Virus record (IMG/VR): IMGVR_UViG_3300044644_002087
Coordinates: 1-41,740 of that record
DNA length: 41,740 bases
From: a virus
Strand: one strand, 5' to 3'
Shown here: in pieces, positions 30,016 through 41,500 of the stretch
Numbering within the stretch: the stretch's first letter is position 1
Layout: every line of letters starts with the position of its first letter
Translations under genes and position numbers: made by a program
The notes under the pieces: model-generated
Databases searched by the model: none
What the model was told of the DNA's origin: nothing
What the model saw: only the letters and a program-made list of their open reading frames with translations

Positions 30016-32079
30016 ATGGCAGACCGTTTAAGAGTTACCGAACTTGATTTTGATACAATCAAGCAAAATTTAAAGAACTTTTTAAATCAACAATCTGAAT
30101 TTACAGACTATGATTTTGAAGGTTCTAGTTTAAGTATTTTACTTGACCTTTTAGCCTACAATACCCATTATAACGCATACTATCTAAACATGGTTGCGAA
30201 TGAGTCCTTTTTAGATAGTGCATTGCTTCGTGATTCGGTAGTTTCACATGCTAAAACTTTAGGATATGTTCCATATTCTCAAAGAGCACCAATTGCAACA
30301 ATTAATTTTACTGCACAGTCCGCAACAAGTAATTCAGGTAGTTTAACAATTCCCTCTGGGTTTGCATTTTTGTCAAACCAAATTGACAACACATCATATA
30401 ACTTTGTTGTCTTGGATGAAATTACTGTATTAAAAGCGAACAATCAATATTATTTTGAGAACCTTGATATTTACGAAGGTCAGTTAGTCACTTATGTTTT
30501 CAACTATGACCAAGCATCAAATCCAAAACAAGTATTCAATTTACCAGATACAAATATTGACACAACCACAATTAAAATAACTTCAATTCCTGCCGCAGGC
30601 AATACACAATTAACTGTTTACAATAAAGTTACCGATGTTTTGGATGTGACTTCATCATCCGAAGTTTTTTATGTGCAAGAAAACAAAGGTGGTAAATTCC
30701 AAATTTATTTTGGTAATGATGTAGTTGGTAAAAAATTACCCGATGGTGCGGTTGTTTCTGTAACATACTTGGTTACAAATGGAACTGCTGCAGATAAAGC
30801 CAATAACTTTGTTGCGACATCCGCATTGGTAGATTCTTTAAATGAAGGTATCAACAATTATGTAATTTCTCCCATCTCTGCCGCCTCTGGTGGTTCATTA
30901 AGAGAAAGTGTTGATGAAATTAAATTTGGTGCACCTGCACAATTTACCACACAGAATCGTTTGGTTACATTTAAAGATTATGAATCATACATCAAGAAAA
31001 ACTACCCATCGGTAGATTCATTGTCTGTTTGGGGTGGCGAAGATGCGATACCTCCTGTTTATGGTAAAGTATTTGTGTCATTAAAACCAAAACAAAATTA
31101 CTATATCTCAGAAACAGAAAAACAAAGAATTGTTGATGATATTATTTCACCAAAAGCAATTGTTTCTGTTGGTGCGGAAATTATTGATCCACAATTCTTG
31201 TATCTTTTAATCGACAACTATGTGGAATATGATAAAAACAAAACAACTCAAAGTGCTGAAGCAATTAAAACTTCAATTCGCAATGCAGTTTTAACTTATA
31301 ACAATACAAATTTAAATAAGTTTGATGCCACTTTTGTTCTTTCTAAATTGCAAGATTCGGTAGATGGTGTAGATTTAAATGCAATTCGTGGTTCAGAAAC
31401 TATACTGAGATTACAAAAAAGATTTGTTCCAGAACTTAATGTTTCAAAAACATATCAGATTGAATTCAATGCTGAATTACACCGTGGTACAACAACCAAT
31501 CGCTTAGCATCATCAGAATTTGATGTGTTTGATTCGTTAGGTGTCCGTAGAACGGCACAATTAGAAGAAGTCCCAAACTCATACACCGGCATTACAGAAA
31601 TCAATGTGACGAATCCTGGTTTTGGTTATACTGTTGCACCAACTGTAACAATTACAGGTGATGGAACTGGTGCTAGTGCTACTGCAACAATTGTTAATGG
31701 TCGTGTTCAAAAGATTACGGTTGTTAATCGTGGTATTGATTATACATCTGCATTAGTTACTATTTCTGGCGGTGATGGAGATGGATATGGTGCTACTGCT
31801 ATTGCGGTTTTAGATTCCAGATTTGGTGATTTAAGAACTGTTTATTATGATAATTTTGCACAGAAACAAATTATTCGTGAAAAAGCAGGAACAATTGATT
31901 ATCAAAATGGTATTATTACTTTAACTGATATTCGCATTTTATCTGTAAAACCAAGTGATGGTTTTATTCGTATTTCTTTAGAATCAGAAAAAGGTATTTT
32001 ATCATCTGCAAAAAATACTATTATTACAATTGATAGTGCAGACCCTTCTGCTATTGTAACCGAACTTGTTAGTGTCTAA
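30016..32079 (+). CDS. 6: gp6-like baseplate wedge protein
   Basis: A 687-residue protein of the gp6/J family. It begins ADRLRVTELDFDTIKQNLKN, then FDFEGSSLSILLDLLAYNTHY-type sequence (here YDFEGSSLSILLDLLAYNTH) and NMVANESFLDSALLRDSVVS. The centre has ENKGGKFQIYFGNDVVGKKL and FTTQNRLVTFKDYESYIKKN. gp6 makes the inner ring of the baseplate with gp53 and gp7. Residues about 525-590 carry a Gly-rich repeat (GFGYTVAPTVTITGDGTGAS) also found in two other baseplate proteins of this window. Confidence 0.9.
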   Translation: MADRLRVTELDFDTIKQNLKNFLNQQSEFTDYDFEGSSLSILLDLLAYNTHYNAYYLNMVANESFLDSALLRDSVVSHAKTLGYVPYSQRAPIATINFTAQSATSNSGSLTIPSGFAFLSNQIDNTSYNFVVLDEITVLKANNQYYFENLDIYEGQLVTYVFNYDQASNPKQVFNLPDTNIDTTTIKITSIPAAGNTQLTVYNKVTDVLDVTSSSEVFYVQENKGGKFQIYFGNDVVGKKLPDGAVVSVTYLVTNGTAADKANNFVATSALVDSLNEGINNYVISPISAASGGSLRESVDEIKFGAPAQFTTQNRLVTFKDYESYIKKNYPSVDSLSVWGGEDAIPPVYGKVFVSLKPKQNYYISETEKQRIVDDIISPKAIVSVGAEIIDPQFLYLLIDNYVEYDKNKTTQSAEAIKTSIRNAVLTYNNTNLNKFDATFVLSKLQDSVDGVDLNAIRGSETILRLQKRFVPELNVSKTYQIEFNAELHRGTTTNRLASSEFDVFDSLGVRRTAQLEEVPNSYTGITEINVTNPGFGYTVAPTVTITGDGTGASATATIVNGRVQKITVVNRGIDYTSALVTISGGDGDGYGATAIAVLDSRFGDLRTVYYDNFAQKQIIREKAGTIDYQNGIITLTDIRILSVKPSDGFIRISLESEKGILSSAKNTIITIDSADPSAIVTELVSV

Positions 32080-34703
32080 TGTCTGATTTAAAAACTTCTT
32101 TACTTGTTAATCGCCAAGTTCCTGAATTTATTCGGGAAGAGTATCCGTTATTCATTTCTTTTTTAGAAGCATATTACGAATATCTTGAAACTAAACAAGG
32201 TACTCAACTCAATGATTTAACTCAAAGAGCCAAAGACCTTCGAAATCTATCTGATGTTGACGATTCAATTGATGATTTTGAAGAACAGTTTTTTGCAACA
32301 TATGCCTCATTAGTATCTAAAGATGTTGAGGTTGATAAAGCGTTTTTAATTAAAAATGTTTTACCTCTTTACTTAGCAAAAGGTTCTGAGAACTCGTTTA
32401 AGTTATTGTTCAGAATGTTATTTGGGCAAGAACTTGAAGTTAAGTATCCTAAAAATGATGTTCTAAGAGCATCTGATGGTAAATGGAAAAGAGATGAGGT
32501 TATTAAGGTAACTCAAGACATTTCAAGTTTCTATACTGGAAATGGAACTAAAAAAGAATTCAATCTTGTTCCTTTTAACTCGGCATTAGATACAACCATT
32601 ACAGTTTATGTGAATGGTTCTTTAATAGCAGCATCTAATTATTTTGTTCGTAAAGAAATAAACAAACTTTATTTTTATACTGCACCTGCAAACAATTCAG
32701 AGATTGAAGTATTTTATCGTAACATCAATATAGAAATATTTAAAAATAGAAAAATAACTGGTTTAATTTCTGGTGCAACTGCATTAATTGAAGAAATAGA
32801 GATTGAAACTATAAACAATGAACAAATTACTGCATTTTATGTAAATTCAAAAACTGTTGTTAGTGATTTTACAATTGGTGAAGCAATTTTATTTGATATT
32901 ATTGCAAATGATGATACATTAATATATCTTCGTGCAAGAGCATTTTCTTCATTATTAACAATTACTGTTCTTGATGGTGGTGCAAACTATAATGTTGGTG
33001 ATCCTATTAGTATTATTGTTCCTACTTTTGAGAGAGAACCAAAAGCGTTTATCTCTAAAACATTTAGTGGTAAAATTAATCAAGTAATAATTCGTGATGG
33101 TGGTGCTGGATTTCAAGTTGCAGCCAATGTTCGTGCAATAGGTATTCCTGAAGAAGAATTATTTTTTGCCGTAGGTGCAGTTAATACAACAGGTACTAAT
33201 ACACCAAATAGTTATACCATTTTTTCAGATGTAATTTCAGATATTGACCCAGCAAATAATATCATCTACAATTTAAATTGGGGTCTTTCTGGCGATACAG
33301 TTGCAAATGTAAATACTGTTATTTCACAAGCACTATCAAACATTTCTTACACCACTATTGGTGAAATTAGTAATGTTCAAGTTCTTATTTCTGAATTAGC
33401 AGTAACAACAACACCAACACTAAATGCAGACCCAGCGATTGTTGACATTGTTCCAATTGCAAATACAACCACCAACACAATCGTAAAAATAGATACTTTT
33501 GGTTCTTTAGGTAAACTAATAATTACTGACGGAGGCATAGATTACGCAGTTGGTGATGAACTTGTTTTTACCAACAAACCAATGAGTTTTGGACTTGGTG
33601 CTGCGGCCGAGGTTACAAATGTTTCTGCATTAGGAACAATTACAGAAGTAAAATTTGTTCCATCAAAAATCACTGGAAACGCAAGTGTAACATCTGCAAG
33701 TAATGTAATGGTTCAAGGTTATGAAACATTGTTTGAAACAGAACTAATTGTTGGCGATAAAATTATGATTGGTTCTAATACAAGAACTGTGGTATCAATT
33801 GCTTCAAATACTTCACTTAATGTAAATACAAGCTTCGGTTCAATTCTAACAAATAGACCAGTTAGACATTTGGGAAGATATTTGATAGGTGGTCAAGGAT
33901 ACACTAACGACAAACTTCCAACAATTACTGTAAGTTCTACACTTGGAATAAGTGCGAACATAGCCGTTACGACAATTATGGGTGATGGAGAAAATCTATT
34001 TCCCCGTGGTACTGGTCGTGCTGGTGAAATCCAAGAAATCACAATTCTTGATCCAGGTAAAGGTATTCGTACCACACCTCAAATTGTTTTGACTTCAATT
34101 GGAGATGGAACGGCTCAAGCAAATGCAACACTCAGTCCAACATTGCAAGAATTGGCCGGAAGATGGACTTCTTCAGATTCAATTCTTTCATCTTCCGACA
34201 GAAAATTACAAGGTCGTGATTATTACATTAACTATTCTTACTTGTTATCATCGGAAATTGAGTTTGGCAAGTATAAAAAAATCTTTAAAGAACTCTTACA
34301 TCCTGCTGGATTTAAATCCTATGCAGAGCTAAATAAACTAAATGAATTAGATGCCAATAATGTGACAATGAACACATTAACGGTACCTAAAAATATTCGA
34401 ACACTTTCTGGTACTGTTAATGTTAACAGCACCATTTTTGTTGTTGGAACAGGTACTAAATTTACTAAGGCAGCCAATCTTGATTTTATTGGCGCAAACA
34501 CATGGATTGCCGTAAACTCAGAGATTCGCATGGTGAATTCAATCATTAGCGATACATTACTGACTGTAAATTCTGCCTTTACAATAACTGCAAATAATGA
34601 AGAATTGGTGGTATTGAATGTTGATTACGATGCGGTTGCAACAGAAGTAACACTAGACGAGATTATTGCTGAAAATGATTTGATTCTTTCAGTAGAAACA
34701 TAG
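32079..34703 (+). CDS. large baseplate wedge protein in the gp7 position
   Basis: An 874-residue protein. The N-terminal 150 residues are recognisable from T4-like cyanophages: VNRQVPEFIREEYPLFISFL, EAYYEYLETKQGTQLNDLTQ, and LPLYLAKGSENSFKLLFRML. The rest is beta-rich with several Gly-x-Tyr/Phe repeats (LDGGANYNVGDPISI, RDGGAGFQVAANVRAIG, TDGGIDYAVGDELVF). T4 gp7 follows gp6 at the same place and length range, but sequence identity is unproven. It is coupled to gp6 by TAATG. Confidence 0.75.
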   Translation: MSDLKTSLLVNRQVPEFIREEYPLFISFLEAYYEYLETKQGTQLNDLTQRAKDLRNLSDVDDSIDDFEEQFFATYASLVSKDVEVDKAFLIKNVLPLYLAKGSENSFKLLFRMLFGQELEVKYPKNDVLRASDGKWKRDEVIKVTQDISSFYTGNGTKKEFNLVPFNSALDTTITVYVNGSLIAASNYFVRKEINKLYFYTAPANNSEIEVFYRNINIEIFKNRKITGLISGATALIEEIEIETINNEQITAFYVNSKTVVSDFTIGEAILFDIIANDDTLIYLRARAFSSLLTITVLDGGANYNVGDPISIIVPTFEREPKAFISKTFSGKINQVIIRDGGAGFQVAANVRAIGIPEEELFFAVGAVNTTGTNTPNSYTIFSDVISDIDPANNIIYNLNWGLSGDTVANVNTVISQALSNISYTTIGEISNVQVLISELAVTTTPTLNADPAIVDIVPIANTTTNTIVKIDTFGSLGKLIITDGGIDYAVGDELVFTNKPMSFGLGAAAEVTNVSALGTITEVKFVPSKITGNASVTSASNVMVQGYETLFETELIVGDKIMIGSNTRTVVSIASNTSLNVNTSFGSILTNRPVRHLGRYLIGGQGYTNDKLPTITVSSTLGISANIAVTTIMGDGENLFPRGTGRAGEIQEITILDPGKGIRTTPQIVLTSIGDGTAQANATLSPTLQELAGRWTSSDSILSSSDRKLQGRDYYINYSYLLSSEIEFGKYKKIFKELLHPAGFKSYAELNKLNELDANNVTMNTLTVPKNIRTLSGTVNVNSTIFVVGTGTKFTKAANLDFIGANTWIAVNSEIRMVNSIISDTLLTVNSAFTITANNEELVVLNVDYDAVATEVTLDEIIAENDLILSVET

Positions 34704-34711
34704 GAATAAAA

Positions 34712-36940
34712 ATGTCAACGACAATTAGAATAACCGATTTAACAGAACTAACAACGCCCGATTCAAATACGCTGAATACGGTATTTGTGGTCGTTGATAA
34801 AAGTAGTGGTACTTTTACCACCAAACAACTTAGTCTTGCAAACTTAGACTTTGCAATTGACAATGTAGCACCTGTTGCGTTTGCAACTGCTAATCTTGCG
34901 TATGGAAAAGCAAATTCCGCAAACATTTTAGCACAAGCAGGATTTAATGCTGCTAATACCGCACAGGCAGATGCGAGCGCCGGATTTGCAAAAGCAAATA
35001 CTGCAAACACCACCGCTGAAGCTGCATTTTCACGAGCAAATACCGCAAATATAATTGCAGATTCCGCTTATGCATTTGCAAATATTGCCAATATCAAAGT
35101 AGATTCTGGATATGCATTTGCCAATATCATCAACATTAAAGTTGATTCAGCATACGCATTTAGTAATACCGTAAATATTAAAGTCGATTCTGCGTATGCG
35201 TTTGCAAATACAATTAATATTAAGACAGATGCTGCCTTCTCTTTTTCAAATACAGTCAATATAACTGCTGATGCTGCCTTCGCACAAGCAAATGTTGCCA
35301 ATGTTTTAGCTCAAGCCGCATTTGATGCCGCAAACACCGCTAATGCAGGTGTTGTTCAGGGTGCCTACAACCAAGCAAACACAGCTAACATTACTGCTGA
35401 AGCTGCATATGCATTTGCCAATACAATTAATGTAAAAGTTGATTCTGCACATGCATTTGCAAACACAGTCAATATAACTTCAGATGCCGGATTTGCACAA
35501 GCTAATGCCGCTAATGTTCTTGCTCAAGCAGGATTTAACGCCGCCAATACTGCTAATGCAACTGGTGAAGCATCCTTCGCAAAAGCAAATACTGCCAACA
35601 TTACAGCAGAAGCTGCATTTGCATTTAGTAATACTGTAAATATTAAAACAGATGCCGCATTTACAAAAGCCAATGATGCACATAGTTTTGCAAATACGGT
35701 AAATGTCAAAGTAGATTCGGTTTTTGCTTTCGCAAACACCGTAAATATTACTGCTGATGCTGCCTTTACTAAAGCCAATGCTGCTAATGTTTTAGCACAA
35801 AATGCTTATAATTTTGCAAACACAATTTCAATTTCATTAAACAATCAGTTTATCACTAATGCATCAAATACTGCAAATGCGGGTTATAATCACGCTAATG
35901 GTGCGTTTAATCAAGCAAATACTGCACTCACAACTGCTGCACTTTCGTTTAATGAATCAAATACGGCAGAAACAATTGCTTTAGCTGGATACAATCACGC
36001 TAATGGTTCTTTTGATTTTGCAAACTCTATTAGTGCGTTGGCTCAAGGTGCTTTTGATAAAGCCAATGTTGCAAATGTTTTGGCACAAGCCGCATTTAAT
36101 TCTTCGAATACAGTTGCCACCATCACTACTTCTGCATATGCTTTTGCCAATACTGTCAATATAAAAGCAGATGCTTCTTATGCGTGGGCAAACACCGTAA
36201 ATGTTACTGCTGATGCAGCATTTAGTAAAGCAAACGCCGCAAATGTTTTAGCACAAGTTGCATTTAATGCTGCTAATACGAACTCTGCGGTTAACTTTGC
36301 ACATGCTAATGGTGCTTTCAATCTTGCAAATATCGCAAATACATTAGTTTATAGTGTATCTTCTCACGCCAATTCCGCATATGATACTGCAAATATCGCA
36401 CTTGCAACGGCTGCGATTGCAATCAACTACGACAATCTTGCAAATGCGGCCTTTGATAGAGCAAACTCTGCAAACATTTTGGCACAAGCTGCGTTTAATA
36501 CTGCAAATAACGCAAATACTCGCACCATTATTAATGGATTAGGAAACTCTAAACTAGATTTTAATACTTACGGAGCCAACTCCGCATATCTAACAACCAC
36601 TAGCGATGATTCTACTGCATTGTTTATGGGGACGGCAACTACTGAGTTATACGCTTATACAAGTATCCAAATTAGGGCTAATACTGGAGGAACATCAAAG
36701 GCATGGACATTTGGTGATGATGGTACATTAACATTCCCAGATAGCACAATTCAAAATACCGCTTATGTTCGTGCTAATTCATTGATTATTGTTTCTTCTG
36801 CGCCTGCAAATAACAAAGGTGCTGGTGGTGATACAAAAGGTATGGTATATCTTGCGAACAATTACTTCTATTATTGCACAACCGCATATGATGGAACGAC
36901 AAATATCTGGAGTAGAATTGCCTCGACTGACGCTTGGTAA
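34712..36940 (+). CDS. long fibre-like protein of about 38 14-residue repeats
   Basis: A 742-residue protein in three parts. The N-terminal cap (1-60) starts STTIRITDLTELTTPDSNT. From about 60 to 602 there are roughly 38 near-copies of a 14-residue unit such as AAFAQANVANVLAQ, two heptads each, with Asn at the core as in trimeric coiled coils. The C-terminal 140 residues (TWTFGDDGTLTF-type, here KAWTFGDDGTLTFPDSTIQN) look like a folded head. If continuous the shaft would be about 80 nm long. It is probably a tail or whisker fibre, placed between wedge genes. Confidence 0.8.
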   Translation: MSTTIRITDLTELTTPDSNTLNTVFVVVDKSSGTFTTKQLSLANLDFAIDNVAPVAFATANLAYGKANSANILAQAGFNAANTAQADASAGFAKANTANTTAEAAFSRANTANIIADSAYAFANIANIKVDSGYAFANIINIKVDSAYAFSNTVNIKVDSAYAFANTINIKTDAAFSFSNTVNITADAAFAQANVANVLAQAAFDAANTANAGVVQGAYNQANTANITAEAAYAFANTINVKVDSAHAFANTVNITSDAGFAQANAANVLAQAGFNAANTANATGEASFAKANTANITAEAAFAFSNTVNIKTDAAFTKANDAHSFANTVNVKVDSVFAFANTVNITADAAFTKANAANVLAQNAYNFANTISISLNNQFITNASNTANAGYNHANGAFNQANTALTTAALSFNESNTAETIALAGYNHANGSFDFANSISALAQGAFDKANVANVLAQAAFNSSNTVATITTSAYAFANTVNIKADASYAWANTVNVTADAAFSKANAANVLAQVAFNAANTNSAVNFAHANGAFNLANIANTLVYSVSSHANSAYDTANIALATAAIAINYDNLANAAFDRANSANILAQAAFNTANNANTRTIINGLGNSKLDFNTYGANSAYLTTTSDDSTALFMGTATTELYAYTSIQIRANTGGTSKAWTFGDDGTLTFPDSTIQNTAYVRANSLIIVSSAPANNKGAGGDTKGMVYLANNYFYYCTTAYDGTTNIWSRIASTDAW

Positions 36941-36958
36941 TCAAAATAAATAAAGAAT

Positions 36959-38551
36959 ATGGCGACTTCATACACATCTAAAAAACTTGCGTTTAATAAC
37001 GCAGAACAATTTAAAGAATCATTCTACGAACCAGAACCAGCTACACTTGGTTATGTGTTTATTGGCAATCATATTCCTTGGACAAATGATGATGTGCCTG
37101 ATTCTATTTCAGACACCGTAAAAGATGAAAAAAGTGTTTGGGATAACATGTATGCCGCAAAAAGAGTTACAGGTAATGATGTTGAATTAGTTGTTCCAAA
37201 AATTGATTGGACAAGTAACACAAAATATCGTCAGTATGATGATACAATTGAATTGTCATCATTATTGTCAACAAATACAAGTCAAAATTTAAAACCAATG
37301 TATGTGGTGAACACAGATAAAAATGTTTATCTTTGCTTGTGCAATAATGTTTCGTCAAATTCTACCGTAGAACCATCAGGTCAAAATTTAGCTGCCAATG
37401 GAGTTATTGAAACTTCAGATGGTTATCTTTGGAAATATTTGTATAATGTTCGTGCATCTAATCGTTTTTTAACTACAAACTGGATTCCTGCACCAACATC
37501 TACTTCAAAATTAGATTATTCTACATCTGCCAATATTGCAGTTGATGGTGAATTATCAAAAATTGTAGTTACTAATGGTGGTACAGGATACATTCACAGT
37601 AATGTTATTGTTTCTGCATTTCAAACAGGTTGCACAATTTTAACAGTTTTGAGTACCGATGATGCGGTTTCTCCTAATTTATCGGCAGCTTTAAAAAATA
37701 CCGCAAATATGTCAATTACAGGAACAGGCCTTGGTGGTTCTTACTATGTGGCTTCTGTCGATTCTGTAAATTTAAAAATCACACTTTCAACAGGTGCGAC
37801 TGCAAATGGTGGTGGTTCAAATACTGCAAATGCACTTGCTTTAACGACAAGGGTTTATGTTGAAGGTGATGGAACTACGGTACTAAGTCAACCAAGATTA
37901 AGTGGAAATTCAATTCAAAAAATAATAGTTACCACAAGAGGTAGAGATTACACTTATACAAATGTGCGTATCTTTGGAACAGGAACTGGTGCTACTGCTA
38001 GAGCAGTATTGCCGCCAAAGTTTGGCCATGGATTCAACTCTGCAAAACAGTTAGGTGCATCAAATGTTATGGTTGCCATGAAAATTGGTGAAATTGATTC
38101 TACTGAAGGCGGTTTAATTTCTGCAAATACAACCTTCCGTCAGTATGGCCTGCTAAGAGACCCATATAAATATGGAGCAACAATCCAAGCAAATACTGCT
38201 GTAGCAAATAGTGTCATCTCACAGACGACAGATTTAACACTTGTTGCAGGTACGGCTTATAATTTAAATGAGTTTGTTTATCAAGGTGCATCAATAAACT
38301 CAACAAGTTTTAGTGGCTATATAAATGATTTTACATCAAATGTTGTTAGACTTACTAAAGTTAGAGGTTCTGCTCAAGTAGGTGCACCATTGATTGGAGC
38401 AAACACGAATCCATCAGGCAGACGAGTTATTTCGCAAAAGAATCCAGAGTTCCAACCTTATACTGGTGATGTAATGCATGTAGAGAATATAGTAAAAACA
38501 GAAAGAACAGACGGACAAGCTGAAAATCTCAAGTTTGTTGTAAGATTTTAA
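36959..38551 (+). CDS. 8: gp8-like baseplate wedge protein
   Basis: A 530-residue protein with the gp8 pattern of T4-like cyanophages. It has YVFIGNHIPWTNDDVPDSIS, then MYAAKRVTGNDVELVVPKID, MYVVNTDKNVYLCLCNN and ETSDGYLWKYLYNVRASNRF. The second half has two copies of the Gly-rich motif (VVTNGGTGYIHSNVIVS and IFGTGTGATARAVLPPKF) also present in gp6. gp8 links gp6/gp7 and the outer baseplate. Its start follows the fibre gene by 18 bases. Confidence 0.85.
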   Translation: MATSYTSKKLAFNNAEQFKESFYEPEPATLGYVFIGNHIPWTNDDVPDSISDTVKDEKSVWDNMYAAKRVTGNDVELVVPKIDWTSNTKYRQYDDTIELSSLLSTNTSQNLKPMYVVNTDKNVYLCLCNNVSSNSTVEPSGQNLAANGVIETSDGYLWKYLYNVRASNRFLTTNWIPAPTSTSKLDYSTSANIAVDGELSKIVVTNGGTGYIHSNVIVSAFQTGCTILTVLSTDDAVSPNLSAALKNTANMSITGTGLGGSYYVASVDSVNLKITLSTGATANGGGSNTANALALTTRVYVEGDGTTVLSQPRLSGNSIQKIIVTTRGRDYTYTNVRIFGTGTGATARAVLPPKFGHGFNSAKQLGASNVMVAMKIGEIDSTEGGLISANTTFRQYGLLRDPYKYGATIQANTAVANSVISQTTDLTLVAGTAYNLNEFVYQGASINSTSFSGYINDFTSNVVRLTKVRGSAQVGAPLIGANTNPSGRRVISQKNPEFQPYTGDVMHVENIVKTERTDGQAENLKFVVRF

Positions 38552-38566
38552 AGGAAAAAATAGTTC

Positions 38567-41500
38567 ATGGCTCTTGAAACTAATTTTAATGTAAACCCAT
38601 ATTACGATGATTATGATGAGGATAAAAAATTCCTCAGAATGTTGTTTAAGCCTGGCTATGCGGTTCAAGCTAGAGAATTAACACAACTTCAAACTATTCT
38701 CCAAAAACAATCAGAAAGATTTGGAAACCATGTTTTTAAAAATGGTTCTGTTGTTACTGGAGGCCAAACATTCTTACAAGATGCGACTTATATTAATTTA
38801 AGTCCAACTTATGCTTCAACCGAAATTGTTGCAAACAATTTTATTGGAACAACCATTCTTTCCAATGACGAATCAAAGCGTGCCGAAGTTATTAAGGTAT
38901 ATGAAGCTATTGAAGGTGGTGACCCAATCACATTGATGGTTAAGCAAGTTTATGGTGAAGCTTTTACATCTGATGAAATTATTAAAACAAACGAAATTTC
39001 ACCTGTCTATGCAAATACAACTGGTGTAGGAACAGGTCAAACATTTTCTGTGACAGAAGGTGTTTTTTTCTATGATGGTTTCTTTATTAAGAACGATTCA
39101 CAAACTATAGCAACATCAAAATACAATAATAATACCGCAAATGCAAGAATTGGTTTTGAGATAACAGAATCCATTATTACTTCTTCAGCGGACACATCAT
39201 TATTAGACCCAGCACAAGATGCGTCTAACTATCAAGCACCAGGTTCAGACCGATTTAAAATTGATTTAATCTTATCTTCACGCTCACTTTCTTCTACTGA
39301 CATCACACAATTTATTGAATTGTCCCGTGTTGAAGAAGGTTCTCTAACAAGAAATTATATTTTTCCAATTTATTCTGTTCTTGAAGATACTCTTGCTCGA
39401 AGAACTTATGATGAATCAGGCAACTATACTGTAAAGCAATTTAATCTTGCTTTAGATACAAGTGCATCTAATACTGCAAACATGGATGTGATTCTGTCAC
39501 CAGGTAAAGCATATGTGTTTGGTTATGAATACGAAACTATTTCTCCGTCAACAGTTGTTATTGAAAAACCAAGAGAAACAGATAATGTTCAAAACAAATT
39601 TGTTACCGCAGACTATGGTAATTTTGTTTATACAACCAATCATTATGGAAGTTGGCCAATTGACAATCTAAGCACAGTTGATTTACATTGCGTTTCAAAT
39701 GCAAATATCAATGTAACTTCTACTGGTTCAATTACTAATACTAAAATTGGTACCGCAAGAGTAAAATCTGTTGCATTTGATTCGGCATCAAACACATCTA
39801 ATTCACAAACTTATACTTACAAAACATTTTTATTTGATGTGAGTGTAGGTTCAATTACAGGTACTGCAAATGCCGCAACAGTAAATACTGTTCAACTTGC
39901 AAATACTGTTGCAGGTAATGTATTTTCTGTTATTGCTGATGCTTATGCAGGTGCAAAACTTCGTATTACTTCTGGTTTAGGTTCTAGTGAATCACCAAAA
40001 TTAATTACTGCATTTAATGGTACAACACAAACGGTAACTCTTGCAGAAAATTTTATTACAACACCTAATAATTTATCACAATTTTCAATTGACTTTGAAT
40101 TTAATGATGTTAAAAGTATTGCATCATTTAACAGCACAACAAAAATAAATTCTGGTGATATTGATTCTCGTTCTAAAGATTTAGCCTCAACATATGATGA
40201 TACTTTCTTGACCGATGCAAGTTTTGAACCAGTTATTTTTAAACTTGGCCAAGAGTATATTACTCAAAATACAATTGCAGATTTTGTTTATTCTCTTAGA
40301 CGACTTTATTCCGCACAATCATTTGGTGCCGCTGATTCTCCTGCACTTACAACTTATTCAGGTGAAACATTAGCTTCTGCAACAAGTTCAAGTTCAATCG
40401 CAGAAAATTATCAAGTAATTGTAACAAGTGCAGGCTCTTCTCCATATCCAGTAGGTTCAACTGTTCCTGCCAATAAAATTACTGATGTAAATACAACGAC
40501 CAAAAAGTTAACAATTACCAATGCGAATAACATGGTTGCAAACATTATTGCAACATTAACTTATTCTTTAGCATCAGGTAGTCCAGCAAAATCAAAAACA
40601 TTTGTTACTGCTTCATCTACAATTCAAAATACTGGTGGTGAAGTTGTAAACACAAGTGGTGCAATTGTTTATGCAAGTTCTGGTCAAACAACAATTCAAG
40701 CAAATAACATTATTAAAACACCAGATACCGCACAAACATTATATGTTTCTGATGTTGTTGATTTAATTCAAGTTTTAGATTATAATGGTGCCGCAGTTTC
40801 TAATACTGGTGGTTCTGACATTACTTTCAAATATACTTTAGATATTGGTCAAAGAGATTCTTATTATGACCATGCTTCAATTAAATTAAAACCTGGTTTT
40901 GCACCACCTGTTGGACCATTAGTTGTTCGATATAATCTTTATACTTCATCTGGTTCAGGATTCTTTACAGTAGATTCTTATCCAGACTACGCAACTATTC
41001 CAACATATGAATCACCAATTACAAATACCGAATATTTTTTAAGAGATTGTTTAGATTTTAGGCCTGTTCGTAAAAATGCAACCAACGCATTAGATTCTGG
41101 TACTGTAACTAAAACATTTGATGTTGACCCTACAACTTTTGGTCCTAAAATACCAGAAAATGGTTCAGATATCATTTTAGATTTCTCTTATTATCTACCT
41201 CGTATTGACAAAGTAATTTTAAATAAAAATAGAACTTTTGAAGTAGTTAAAGGCCAATCTTCATTGAATCCTACTCCACCTAAGGACAAAGATGATTCAA
41301 TGAATCTTTATATTCTTCGCAGTCCGGCGTATGTTGCAAACACAGGTGATATTCAAGTTCAATATGTTAACAATAAGCGTTATACAATGCGAGATATTGG
41401 TAATATTGAAAAGCGTGTTGATAATCTTGAATACTACACATCATTGTCATTGTTGGAACAAGATGCCGTAAACAAACAAGATTTGACTATTCTTGATACC

